From positions 1-37,296 of the forward strand of contig URNY01000006.1 in NCBI GenBank assembly GCA_900549375.1: a stretch of 37,296 nt of DNA. The letters run 5' to 3'. Under the pieces are notes generated by a model. It did not search any database and was not told the DNA's origin. It saw only the letters and a program-made list of their open reading frames with translations. Both the position numbers and the translations under genes were made by a program. This document shows positions 7,475-14,419 of this stretch, one piece after another. The stretch's first letter is position 1, and every line of letters begins with the position of its first letter. Origin of the DNA: an uncultured Bacteroidales bacterium (lineage in GTDB: Bacteria > Bacteroidota > Bacteroidia > Bacteroidales > Muribaculaceae).

Positions 7475-8671
7475 TCACATTTTTTGGTCGAGGTTTTTCC
7501 CTTTCTCTTCGTGCTCGAAGTTCGGGACGAATCCTTTGAGGACGCCAACCACGTCGGCTTTCGTGAAGGAGGGGTCGGCGAAGGTGGCCTGGAGCTTCGC
7601 GAGGAAGCTCTCCACTTCGGCGAGGCTCTTGCGGCGGACATTCACCACCACTCCCAGGGAGCGGAATGTGTCCATGTCGGCCTCCTCGCCCTCTACCACG
7701 AATTCCTCGAAGTCCTTCTCGCCGGTGGTGTCGCTCAGGAAGTAGACCACGGGCCAGCGTTTCGTATCTTCGGGCATGTGCGCGGCAAAGTCCTTGGCCT
7801 CTTCATCGCCGGAGCATTCCACTTTCTCGTAACCGAGCCGGTCGAGGAAACGGTCGCAGATCGTGGAGAATTTCATCATCTTCTCTTCGCCGAGCTTGGG
7901 GAAGAAGATCTGTCCGTTCTCGCCCAAGATGCTGGCGAGCATACAAATCTGGCCGCTCTCTTCGGGGGAGACGAAATAGCGTCTCACATCCTTGGGGGCC
8001 ACCAACGGCTGACGTTTCATTATCCTCTCCATGAAGCCTGCGGGGAGCGAGCCGTTGGAGAAGGCCACGTTGGCGAAGCGGGCGGTGGTCACCTTGAACT
8101 TGTCGGCATAGGCCATGATCAGGTCTTCCATCACGCGCTTGCTGGCGCCCATGATATTGACGGGGTTGGCGGCTTTGTCGGTGGAGACGCAGAAGAAATG
8201 GCGCGGGGGGATCTCGGCGAGGAGGTCGAGAAGGTTTTTGGCCTTCACCACGTTGTTCTCCAAGAGCGCCTGCACGGAATTGCGGTCCTTCTCAGAGCGC
8301 ACGTGCTTATGAGCCGAGAAGTTGGCCACGATATCGAATCCGTTGTTCTCACGGAAGATACGCTCGAAAATCGGATCGTTAAAGTTCAGCGTGTAGGTTT
8401 TGTAATCCTCGGGGACATACATTCCGGGGGTGGAACGCAGGTCACGCGTAAGCTCGGCAAGGCCGTTCTCGTTGAGATCCACCACCACGAGCTGCGAGGG
8501 GCGGAAGGGGAGCACGGCTTTGATATAAGAGCTGGCGCCGCCGATCACGAGCACTTTCTCTCCTTCGATTTCCGATCTCAGTTTATCTTTATTTGCCTCG
8601 ATATCCGCCAAGAAGAGCGATCGCTCGCGTCCGGTGACGCTCTCGGCTATAAATCTGTCTAAATTAAACAC
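7475..8671 (-). CDS. UDP-GlcNAc 4,6-dehydratase homologue with lost NAD-loop glycines
   Basis: A 398-residue protein of the FlaA1/CapD/LegB extended-SDR group (Polysacc_synt_2). The catalytic region STDKAANPVNIMGASKRV and the downstream FANVAFSNGSLPAGF block are intact, and AHKHV is typical. The N-terminal nucleotide-binding loop is not: the expected GGAGxIG pattern reads GGASSYI (44-50), so two glycines of GxxGxxG are missing, consistent with a 12-bp in-frame deletion near 8533/8534. NAD binding would probably be impaired. The expected role is the first step, making the 4-keto-6-deoxy sugar for the LegC-type aminotransferase. It follows the ATPase/ExK pair after 60 bp. A sequencing or assembly error is possible but an in-frame loss argues against it. 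Confidence 0.75.
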   Translation of the reverse strand: MFNLDRFIAESVTGRERSLFLADIEANKDKLRSEIEGEKVLVIGGASSYIKAVLPFRPSQLVVVDLNENGLAELTRDLRSTPGMYVPEDYKTYTLNFNDPIFERIFRENNGFDIVANFSAHKHVRSEKDRNSVQALLENNVVKAKNLLDLLAEIPPRHFFCVSTDKAANPVNIMGASKRVMEDLIMAYADKFKVTTARFANVAFSNGSLPAGFMERIMKRQPLVAPKDVRRYFVSPEESGQICMLASILGENGQIFFPKLGEEKMMKFSTICDRFLDRLGYEKVECSGDEEAKDFAAHMPEDTKRWPVVYFLSDTTGEKDFEEFVVEGEEADMDTFRSLGVVVNVRRKSLAEVESFLAKLQATFADPSFTKADVVGVLKGFVPNFEHEEKGKNLDQKM

Positions 8672-8731
8672 AATTGATATATATGATTATTTCAAGTTAT
8701 TGCAGGATGGACACAATGCCAAGGCGTAAAA

Positions 8732-9319
8732 TCACACCCGGCTCGGTGGCCGGCGCAAATATTGCCGCGTCAGTATGAGCATCGAATTATATCCGAAGAG
8801 CATAATTCCCTCATCTTCAAGTCTGCGCAAAGTTTCGTTCGGCTCCTCGGCAAATTCGTAAAATGGCTCGCACTCGGTAAAAGGAGGAACAGAATATACG
8901 AAATAAATCCTGCGCTCTTCCGGTCGGACAGCACCAAGTTCCGCAAGACGCCCAAGTGTGGCAGCCATCTGCCTATAAGCTTTGTTTTGATAATTCTCTA
9001 TGTTGCCGGAATTTTGGCAGTATTTCGTTTCAAGGAACATCAGCCAGCGGCGTCCCGAACCCGTCAAAGAGTTGAAAACGCATTCGCAATTCTCTATTCC
9101 GCTTATCACTGCCGGATATTCCTCGAGATTCACAGCCTGATAGGGGATATCCCCGGGACCCCGCTTTACAAGGTGAAAATACTCAATATCTTCGAAGGGC
9201 ACATCCGAGAGCTCTACTTTTTTTCGCTCCTCTCTCGGAAGATCTTGCGTTTTTTCAGTATAGTCGGCCACGTAACAGTCGCCGTCGAATATCTTAGCCG
9301 CTCTAAAAAGATTTTCCAT
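8732..9319 (-). CDS. Small protein with ExK nuclease-like motif, ATPase partner
   Basis: A 195-residue protein I cannot assign to a named family. A hydrophobic strand followed by E97-T98-K99 (WLMFLETKYC) resembles the core ExK of PD-(D/E)XK nucleases; an acidic residue in the preceding strand (E79, CECVF) could be the first metal ligand, and Q111/K113 lie in the following helix. No signal peptide or membrane segment. It is encoded 12 bp after an OLD/AAA15-like ATPase, the standard layout of ATPase-effector defence pairs. The nuclease assignment is inference from one motif; it could also be a substrate-recognition subunit. Confidence 0.5.
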   Translation of the reverse strand: MENLFRAAKIFDGDCYVADYTEKTQDLPREERKKVELSDVPFEDIEYFHLVKRGPGDIPYQAVNLEEYPAVISGIENCECVFNSLTGSGRRWLMFLETKYCQNSGNIENYQNKAYRQMAATLGRLAELGAVRPEERRIYFVYSVPPFTECEPFYEFAEEPNETLRRLEDEGIMLFGYNSMLILTRQYLRRPPSRV

Positions 9320-9331
9320 TGGCTACAACCT

Positions 9332-10648
9332 TTAGAGCATACCGAGAAGGTTACGGAATTCGCCCATCACGTTGCCCATAACCCGGTTGAAATAATTGTC
9401 GCGAATAAGTCCGCGTTCATCCTGAATTGTTCCGTTCTCTTCACCTTTCATCCCGATTATATGGCCGTCGCGCAGTTCGCGCACGCAAACCTCTTTCGGG
9501 TCGATGAATGCCGATGTCGGTATGTCGGTCATCTCTTTGATGGCCTCCGGATCTTTCTGCGCCGCCAAGAAGCCGAGCATGCAGTTGTTGATCGAATATA
9601 GCACAAACGGGCTGTGGGTTGTAATCACGGCCTTGTCGCGCTCATGATTCATATTTCCGAGTATATGCTCAATAAGCCTGCATTGGGTCTCGGGGAAAAG
9701 GTTCTGTTCCGGCTCCTCTATCACGAGGTTGGAGAATCTGGGGCGAGACAATTCTTTGCGGAACATCACCATATCCTTAAGGATACCCTGTGTATTTTCA
9801 GGAGCAAGAGTGCCGATGCTTCGTATGGATTCAAGGACACTTCGGAATGATTCCTCTATATCGGGCGGCGTGTCCTTGTCGTTCATATAGTCAAGAAAAC
9901 CGACTTTTGTCTCCCCTGTGGATCGGGATTCGATAGCCTTCGCAAGTGCGGCCATCTCAAGATTGCGTGTTTCTTCAGCCGACTGCATCTCTTCATGCGT
10001 ATAGATCCAATCCGTGAGATAATTCACATAAACTGCCAATGGCGTCACCGACTGCATTCCGCTTGATGCTTGCGAAAGATGAATCGTTGCGCCACCGGGC
10101 ATGAGAATCATATCTGTGTCGGAACCTTCATCGAAATAGTAAGAATCATGTGTCGGTGCAATTCTGGCCGTATGTTCCTTGCCATAGCGCGACCGTACCT
10201 GCTGCCAATCATCGAGAAAACTCTTTATATAATTAAATGGCATCTTCGTTGTGAAGATACCCGGTACAGATATCAGATTGCGCTCTGAGGGAATGTACGC
10301 ATTTTTGGATATGCCGGCCTGCTTGAATCCTTCGCCGCGCTTCACTGTGGGGACTCCACCGATATATTCAATGGTCAATATATCGTCTTTATATCGAAAA
10401 TACGTATCCTCAGTCACGTAATCCCCGACATTATGATATTCAATAAAAAGCTTGTCGGTAAAATCCTTGTCGACATGACTCACTCTCTGACGCCGCACGC
10501 AATCCTTACCGAGCCATTGACAGAAGCTGATAACCTTGGCTATCGAACTTTTGCCGCTGCTCTGCGGGCCAATAAAAACATTAAGTCTCTTCAGATCGAT
10601 GTCGATATCTTTTATCGGCCCGAAGTTTTTTATAGTGAGGTGTGCCAT
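9332..10648 (-). CDS. OLD/AAA15-like SMC-type ATPase
   Basis: A 438-residue ATPase starting at MAHLTIKNFGPI; the ORF is open upstream but that part overlaps upxY. Walker A is GPQSSGKSS (27-35), the ABC-like signature is LSQASSGMQS (191-200), Walker B is LVIEEPEQ (308-315) and the H-switch is TTHSP (343-347). No TOPRIM nuclease domain is fused, unlike full OLD proteins. ATPases of this class (e.g. in Gabija, Septu and PARIS) sense invaders and activate a separate effector. The start is 2 nt after the upxY stop (TGA TT ATG), so it is translationally coupled to the antiterminator. The partner effector would be the ExK gene downstream. Target and trigger are unknown. Confidence 0.75.
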   Translation of the reverse strand: MAHLTIKNFGPIKDIDIDLKRLNVFIGPQSSGKSSIAKVISFCQWLGKDCVRRQRVSHVDKDFTDKLFIEYHNVGDYVTEDTYFRYKDDILTIEYIGGVPTVKRGEGFKQAGISKNAYIPSERNLISVPGIFTTKMPFNYIKSFLDDWQQVRSRYGKEHTARIAPTHDSYYFDEGSDTDMILMPGGATIHLSQASSGMQSVTPLAVYVNYLTDWIYTHEEMQSAEETRNLEMAALAKAIESRSTGETKVGFLDYMNDKDTPPDIEESFRSVLESIRSIGTLAPENTQGILKDMVMFRKELSRPRFSNLVIEEPEQNLFPETQCRLIEHILGNMNHERDKAVITTHSPFVLYSINNCMLGFLAAQKDPEAIKEMTDIPTSAFIDPKEVCVRELRDGHIIGMKGEENGTIQDERGLIRDNYFNRVMGNVMGEFRNLLGML

Positions 10649-10650
10649 AA

Positions 10651-11178
10651 TCAATTGATTTTCTCGAGGAGGTCGGGATGGATGTAGGGCAACGCGATGG
10701 CGCAGACGCCCTCGATCTCGACCACGATATGTTTGTTTTTGCGGATGCGACGCGCCCAGCCTTCGTAGCCGGCAAAGGGACCGCCGGTGACGCGCAGACG
10801 GTCGCCGATCTTGAACTCCGGTTTGCGGTAGATTTCGCATCGCTCGGAATCATCGGCCGTGAGGAGCATAAACAGACGCATCTCACGGTCTCTGATAGGC
10901 TGAATCTCCCCGCCGCGCTCATACCGATAAATCCATATCGGTGGAAAATCCGCCATGCCTGCCCGGCTCTCAGCCTCGATTTCCGCGGCATCATCCGAAG
11001 TGGTCCGAATGAAAAGCAGTTTCGGGATAGCCGGACGCAACCGCTCTTTGCCGTCCGCCCGCTTAACGCGCTCCACCGGCACGTAACTCTCCGCGCATCT
11101 CGCTCCAAGCTTCTCGCTCGCCTCAAAAGGGCGGGGCGAGCGCAACGCGAACCATTGCAGATCTCCGGTATTTTGCAT
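10651..11178 (-). CDS. UpxY-family NusG-like transcription antiterminator
   Basis: A 175-residue NusG paralogue. The N-terminal NGN-like domain starts LQWFALRSPRPFEASEKL (7-24) and a KOW-like region lies at about 123-157 (FKIGDRLRVTGGPFAGYEG). UpxY proteins act in the cytoplasm on RNA polymerase and prevent premature termination in the capsule operon that they head. The operon reads on from here to 829. No UpxZ partner is visible. The start is only 5 nt after the -7 box TATCTTTG (11191-11184), and no later in-frame Met would keep the NGN domain, so the mRNA may be nearly leaderless. Placement at the head of a sugar-gene operon fits the family exactly. Confidence 0.88.
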   Translation of the reverse strand: MQNTGDLQWFALRSPRPFEASEKLGARCAESYVPVERVKRADGKERLRPAIPKLLFIRTTSDDAAEIEAESRAGMADFPPIWIYRYERGGEIQPIRDREMRLFMLLTADDSERCEIYRKPEFKIGDRLRVTGGPFAGYEGWARRIRKNKHIVVEIEGVCAIALPYIHPDLLEKIN

Positions 11179-11182
11179 GAGT

Positions 11183-11253
11183 GCAAAGATACGAATTTTT
11201 TCGCTACTTCCCGCCTCTCGTTTGCAAATTTTTGCACTCCTTGAATATGTTTA
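11183..11253 (-). promoter_or_regulatory. 71-bp promoter element, copy A (upxY side)
   Basis: Carries -7 box TATCTTTG (minus strand, 11191 to 11184) directly before upxY. Upstream it contains an inverted repeat TGCAAA-AA-TTTGCA, a possible operator. It is 66/71 identical to 719-789. A classical -33 TTTG at 19-21 nt is missing. Confidence 0.7.
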
Positions 11254-11256
11254 AAT

Positions 11257-11288
11257 CCCTTCCCGCAAAAATGTCTCTGCGGAAAGGG
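11257..11288 (-). terminator. Hairpin between TAC module and upxY
   Basis: An 11-bp stem with one G.T pair (CCCTTCCCGCA / TGCGGAAAGGG) and a 10-nt loop, between the stop of the SecB-like gene and the upxY promoter element. It could end the toxin-antitoxin-chaperone transcript, but no U-tract follows on the minus strand, so termination is not certain. Confidence 0.4.
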
Positions 11289-11313
11289 GTCTAAATTCTA
11301 TTTTAAAGAAAAC

Positions 11314-11332
11314 TGCCTCTTTGTCGGGGCGG
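11314..11332. repeat. 19-bp motif, left copy (flanks TAC module)
   Basis: TGCCTCTTTGTCGGGGCGG, matching 12868-12886 at 17 of 19 positions in the same orientation. The two copies bracket the toxin-antitoxin-chaperone genes. Confidence 0.55.
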
Positions 11333-11352
11333 ATGAAATAATGCTTCAGGAT

Positions 11353-11745
11353 TTATTTGCCTTCAAGTATTTCCCTGACATTGACAGGAGGAAGGCAAAT
11401 ACCATTCATGCATGTGCCTTCGGTTTTGCAAAACAATACTCCCCGTGATGTACCGACAGCTTGAGCTGCAAAAATTTCCATCGCCTCCCGAGTCAAATTA
11501 GTCTGACCATCTTTTGTCATCGAATTCCAGTCTTCAGGATGAACCTCATATTCGCATGTTATTTCCAACACCATTACCTTTTCGTCTCCATCTTTGAAAA
11601 TCTCAGAAAGACGACAGGCCGCGATTTTGTTCTTCTCGTCGATCAAATATGCCAATTCAAGATCCATGCCCATGTGTTCGGGCATTTTGTCAACCAACAA
11701 TGCGAACTGATTGACATTTATCCTACTCATTCTGAAATGTATCAT
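11353..11745 (-). CDS. SecB-like chaperone of a TAC system
   Basis: A 130-residue protein with a SecB-like pattern: a strand VMVLEITCEYEV (57-68), and a C-terminal helix-strand block ending ICLPPVNVREIL (116-127), the hallmark position of SecB's L-x-P-x-N motif. SecB-like proteins in TAC operons fold or protect the antitoxin. The start overlaps the antitoxin stop by 4 bases (ATGA), giving translational coupling. An alternative start at 11730 (MSRINVNQF) would lose only five residues. It could not be the housekeeping SecB by context. A search against SecB (PF02556) or structural prediction would confirm this; I rely on motif and gene order. Confidence 0.7.
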   Translation of the reverse strand: MIHFRMSRINVNQFALLVDKMPEHMGMDLELAYLIDEKNKIAACRLSEIFKDGDEKVMVLEITCEYEVHPEDWNSMTKDGQTNLTREAMEIFAAQAVGTSRGVLFCKTEGTCMNGICLPPVNVREILEGK

Positions 11746-12173
11746 ACGGCTGCGTTGTAATATTGTTCATCATTCATTTCGCCAACTCTGAATTCCGCAC
11801 GATATGGATTGCCATCTATCGGTTTCAGTTTTTCTGAAAACATTCGTTTATACAGAATCCTGATATTTCTCCTCTTGCCCACATTAAACTGCTTCTTCTC
11901 TGTAACCGCCTCTGCTTGTTCAATTGGCCGATATTCTATATCGGGAAGTTTGCCACAAGCAAGTGCCAGCTTTACGAGACTCGACAGCCGGCTGTCACAC
12001 CTACAATTGAGTATCTGAGAAACATATCCTTTGCTCACGCCAAGCCGTTTGGCGAATTCTGTCTGAGTAATTCCATTCTCTTTCAGATAATTCCTCACCA
12101 TATTGTATATCTGAAGCTGAAGTACAGTCGTGATATATTCAGGACTCTCCACCAATTCTTTTCTTGTTTCCAT
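11742..12173 (-). CDS. XRE-family HTH antitoxin (HigA-like) with C-terminal extension
   Basis: A 143-residue DNA-binding protein. Residues 24-78 are an HTH_3 domain (ITQTEFAKRLGVSKGYVSQILN). The tail from about 90 to 143 is basic then aromatic and is not part of the HTH; in chaperone-dependent antitoxins a similar tail (chaperone addiction sequence) is bound by the SecB-like partner. It likely represses its own promoter at 12743-12774 and neutralises the toxin encoded 36 bp upstream. Regulation by phage-induced chaperone titration is known for TAC systems such as CmdTAC, but is inference here. Confidence 0.78.
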   Translation of the reverse strand: METRKELVESPEYITTVLQLQIYNMVRNYLKENGITQTEFAKRLGVSKGYVSQILNCRCDSRLSSLVKLALACGKLPDIEYRPIEQAEAVTEKKQFNVGKRRNIRILYKRMFSEKLKPIDGNPYRAEFRVGEMNDEQYYNAAV

Positions 12174-12209
12174 ATTCCTCCTTTTAAGCGACCGAGATAT
12201 CTATATTTA

Positions 12210-12719
12210 CTATTCTACCTTGTTGGCTTCGGAATCTTCATTTTCAACCTTTTCTTGTTCCTCGCTTGAGTCTTCTTCCTCGCTTGAGTCTTCTTCCTCT
12301 AATTCAAAATATTCAGGATTATTGACATCAAGTGAATTTGGGAATCCTTTCAGTCTTTTATGAAGAACTACTGTGTCATTATCCTGAGTGTTTTTACTTC
12401 CACCCATCACAATAAACACATTAGGTTTCTGCCAAACAACATAGATTCTCAAATGTTTTGATTTAAACTCATATAAATCAGACCGCTGCTCATTCTTTTT
12501 GACTTTTTTACCCTTGATACTATTGAAAATTGTTTTAGGATACAGATTCTCGCTGAATTTATCCATAAAAGCATAAATGCTTCGTAATTCAGACTTCTCA
12601 TCGGGCGTCAATTTTGCTTCAAACTGATCAAAATAGCTTTTACCATTTATTTTAAGTTTGAAAAAAGCGAACGTTTGATTGTTTATTACTTCAAATCTGT
12701 TGATTTTAAATTCATTCAT
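12210..12719 (-). CDS. RelE/HigB-like toxin with acidic repeat tail
   Basis: A 169-residue protein. The middle region LYEFKSKHLRIYVVWQ (80-95) followed by VFIVMGGSKN resembles the RelE/HigB fold, whose members are ribosome-dependent mRNA nucleases. The C-terminus after about residue 138 is an acidic low-complexity tail, with two tandem copies of EEDSSE. The gene is markedly AT-rich compared with the operons around it, a sign of transfer. It starts 23 nt after a well-formed promoter and precedes the antitoxin gene, which is the toxin-first order of HigBA-type systems. Toxin chemistry is not provable from motif alone; catalytic residues are not clearly visible. Confidence 0.65.
   Translation of the reverse strand: MNEFKINRFEVINNQTFAFFKLKINGKSYFDQFEAKLTPDEKSELRSIYAFMDKFSENLYPKTIFNSIKGKKVKKNEQRSDLYEFKSKHLRIYVVWQKPNVFIVMGGSKNTQDNDTVVLHKRLKGFPNSLDVNNPEYFELEEEDSSEEEDSSEEQEKVENEDSEANKVE
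12258..12299. repeat. 18-bp tandem repeat in toxin gene (2.3 copies)
   Basis: Unit TTCCTCGCTTGAGTCTTC in plus orientation at 12258-12275 and 12276-12293 with a partial third copy. It encodes repeated EEDSSE residues of the acidic tail; 18 is divisible by 3 so copy changes keep the frame. Confidence 0.85.
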
Positions 12720-12742
12720 TCAGCATAGCAGTGAATTTTTCA

Positions 12743-12774
12743 CAAAGTTATGATGAATTTTCCATTGAAACAAA
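12743..12774 (-). promoter_or_regulatory. Promoter of the TAC operon
   Basis: Minus-strand TTTG (12774-12771), 20-nt spacer, TAACTTTG (12750-12743): a full match to the Bacteroidetes sigma-ABfr consensus. The toxin ATG follows 23 nt after the -7 box. Confidence 0.8.
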
Positions 12775-12780
12775 TTTTCA

Positions 12781-12816
12781 AGGGCAAAAGTTTAGTTTTA
12801 GCTAAACTTTTGCCCT
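12781..12816 (-). terminator. Perfect 15-bp hairpin after choline operon
   Basis: Arms AGGGCAAAAGTTTAG (12781-12795) and CTAAACTTTTGCCCT (12802-12816) with a 6-nt loop. It lies after the BCCT gene and before the TAC promoter, so it likely separates the two operons. No strong U-run follows. Confidence 0.65.
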
Positions 12817-12867
12817 ATTAATTGATTTCTTGTTATAGATAGAGGTCTTGTCCTGCCTGTCTTTAAT

Positions 12868-12905
12868 TGCCCTTTTGTCGGGGCGGCCGCGATTTATCAC
12901 GCCCC
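12868..12905. repeat. 19-bp motif, right copy, with GGGGCG/CGCCCC palindrome
   Basis: Contains TGCCCTTTTGTCGGGGCGG (12868-12886), 17/19 to 11314-11332. GGGGCG at 12880-12885 pairs with CGCCCC at 12900-12905, ending at the BCCT stop codon; it may be a REP-like element. Confidence 0.5.
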
Positions 12906-14419
12906 TACTGCTCCTTCTCCCATTTGTGGAAATCCTTGAAGAAGGAAACCACGATCATCACAAGCAGGACGCCGACGGGAAAGGCGGCGATAATCGTCAG
13001 GCCTTGAAGACTGTAAAGCGTGTTTTCGGCAAACAGCAAGGCTATCGGCAGGAGTATCAGCATCACGCTCCAGAAGGCCCTGATCTTGCGCGAGGGTTCC
13101 TCTTCGGGCGAAATGCTCCGGTAGCTGTAGGAGGATGTCACATAGGTGATTCCGTCGAGCGTGGTGCTGTAGAAGGCCATCATCGTGAGCGTGAGCAGAA
13201 ACAACGCGAACCAGGGCAGAGGCAACGTATCGAAGATCATCAAAATAGCATCTTGCATCATACCTCCGTTGCCGATAAAGCCTATCACGTCCACCCCATG
13301 TTTCATCTGTTGCGCAAGCCCGTAATTGCCGAGGATGATGAACGACATATAGGTGCCGGCAAGTCCCCAGCCGAACGAGCCCCACACCACGTTGCGGAGT
13401 GTGCGTCCTCTGGAGATAAGCGCGATGAAGAATGGTGTGGCAACACTCCATACAAGCCAGTAGGCCCAATAATATACGGTCCAGTTCTGCGCAAAACCGT
13501 TTACACGCAGGGGATCCATATAAGTGGACATTCCGATGAAATTCTGCGCCATATTGCCGAGTGACTGAAATCCGGTCTCCACGATATATCGAGGTTCCCC
13601 TCCGAGGAAGAGGAAATAGAGCAAAAGCGCGAAGAAAAGATAGGAACAGATGCCGGCAAGCTTACTTATTCCGGTCAAGCCGAACAGTACGGTGATGGTA
13701 TAGACCGCGCAGATAAGAAGAAGCACGAGTATCGTGACTGCGGTTGTCGGCGTGAAGCCGAACACGGAGCCCATCGCTTCCGTAAGCAGCGGTGTGGCAA
13801 GCGAGAAAGTGGTGGCCGTGGCGCAGACGATGGCGAAAATGGCGGTGATATCTATCACGCGTCCCCAGAAACCGTCGACACTACGACCGAGCAACGGGCG
13901 GCAGGCCTCGGAAAATCTTTGGCGTCGACGACGGCGCACATGCATCATAAATGCAAAGCATACGGCAAGAACCACATAGAATCCCCATGCAAGGGGTCCC
14001 CAGTGGAAAAGGGTATATGTCGGCGCCCACATCTGGGTTCCCCCAAGATCGGCCACATGCTGTTCGCCGCCATATAAAGCCCATTCTATAAGCGAATAGA
14101 AGAGGATATCGGCGGCCATGGTGGAGGTGAAGATCATTGTGCCCCATTTGAAATTGCTGAATTCCGGGCGCTTGGCGTCGCCTAACCGCACATTGCCGTA
14201 TCTTGGCGTAAGCGCCACATACAGACATACGAGAACACTTCCGATGGCAAGCAGAGGATAATAGATGCCGATGGTATCACCGAAGAAACCGCGCATCGTA
14301 TCGATCACTGTTTTGGAATCTTCCGGCCATATCATGAAAACGGCCATGAGTGCGACAACGAGTCCGAAGGGTATGAGCATCGTCACCCAATCGATTCTTT
14401 TATCTTCTCTATTCATCAT
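12905..14419 (-). CDS. BCCT-family choline/betaine transporter
   Basis: A 504-residue, 12-helix inner-membrane carrier. The BCCT signature WTVYYWAYWLVWSVATPFFI, followed by ALISRGRTLR, is clear, and the tryptophan-rich helix that binds quaternary amines is intact. BCCT carriers bring in choline, carnitine or betaine with Na+ or H+. Here the gene is the last of a four-gene operon after a choline kinase fusion (ATGA overlap), so choline is the likely substrate, in the place that LicB holds in Haemophilus lic1. The start may be 14419 or the next codon. Substrate is inference from context. Confidence 0.87.
   Translation of the reverse strand: MMNREDKRIDWVTMLIPFGLVVALMAVFMIWPEDSKTVIDTMRGFFGDTIGIYYPLLAIGSVLVCLYVALTPRYGNVRLGDAKRPEFSNFKWGTMIFTSTMAADILFYSLIEWALYGGEQHVADLGGTQMWAPTYTLFHWGPLAWGFYVVLAVCFAFMMHVRRRRRQRFSEACRPLLGRSVDGFWGRVIDITAIFAIVCATATTFSLATPLLTEAMGSVFGFTPTTAVTILVLLLICAVYTITVLFGLTGISKLAGICSYLFFALLLYFLFLGGEPRYIVETGFQSLGNMAQNFIGMSTYMDPLRVNGFAQNWTVYYWAYWLVWSVATPFFIALISRGRTLRNVVWGSFGWGLAGTYMSFIILGNYGLAQQMKHGVDVIGFIGNGGMMQDAILMIFDTLPLPWFALFLLTLTMMAFYSTTLDGITYVTSSYSYRSISPEEEPSRKIRAFWSVMLILLPIALLFAENTLYSLQGLTIIAAFPVGVLLVMIVVSFFKDFHKWEKEQ

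Noticed and set aside
6938..8662. 574-codon plus-strand open frame
   Set aside because: Antisense to the aminotransferase and dehydratase genes and running through the heptamer array (SYLLPLT repeats); a codon-bias shadow.
10649..10840. N-terminal extension of the ATPase reading frame
   Set aside because: Arg-rich and overlapping upxY in another frame; the ATPase domain starts at MAHLTIKNFGPI right after the upxY stop.
719..11253. Invertible (phase-variable) capsule promoter
   Set aside because: The two promoter copies are direct, and I found no flanking inverted repeats or an invertase gene.
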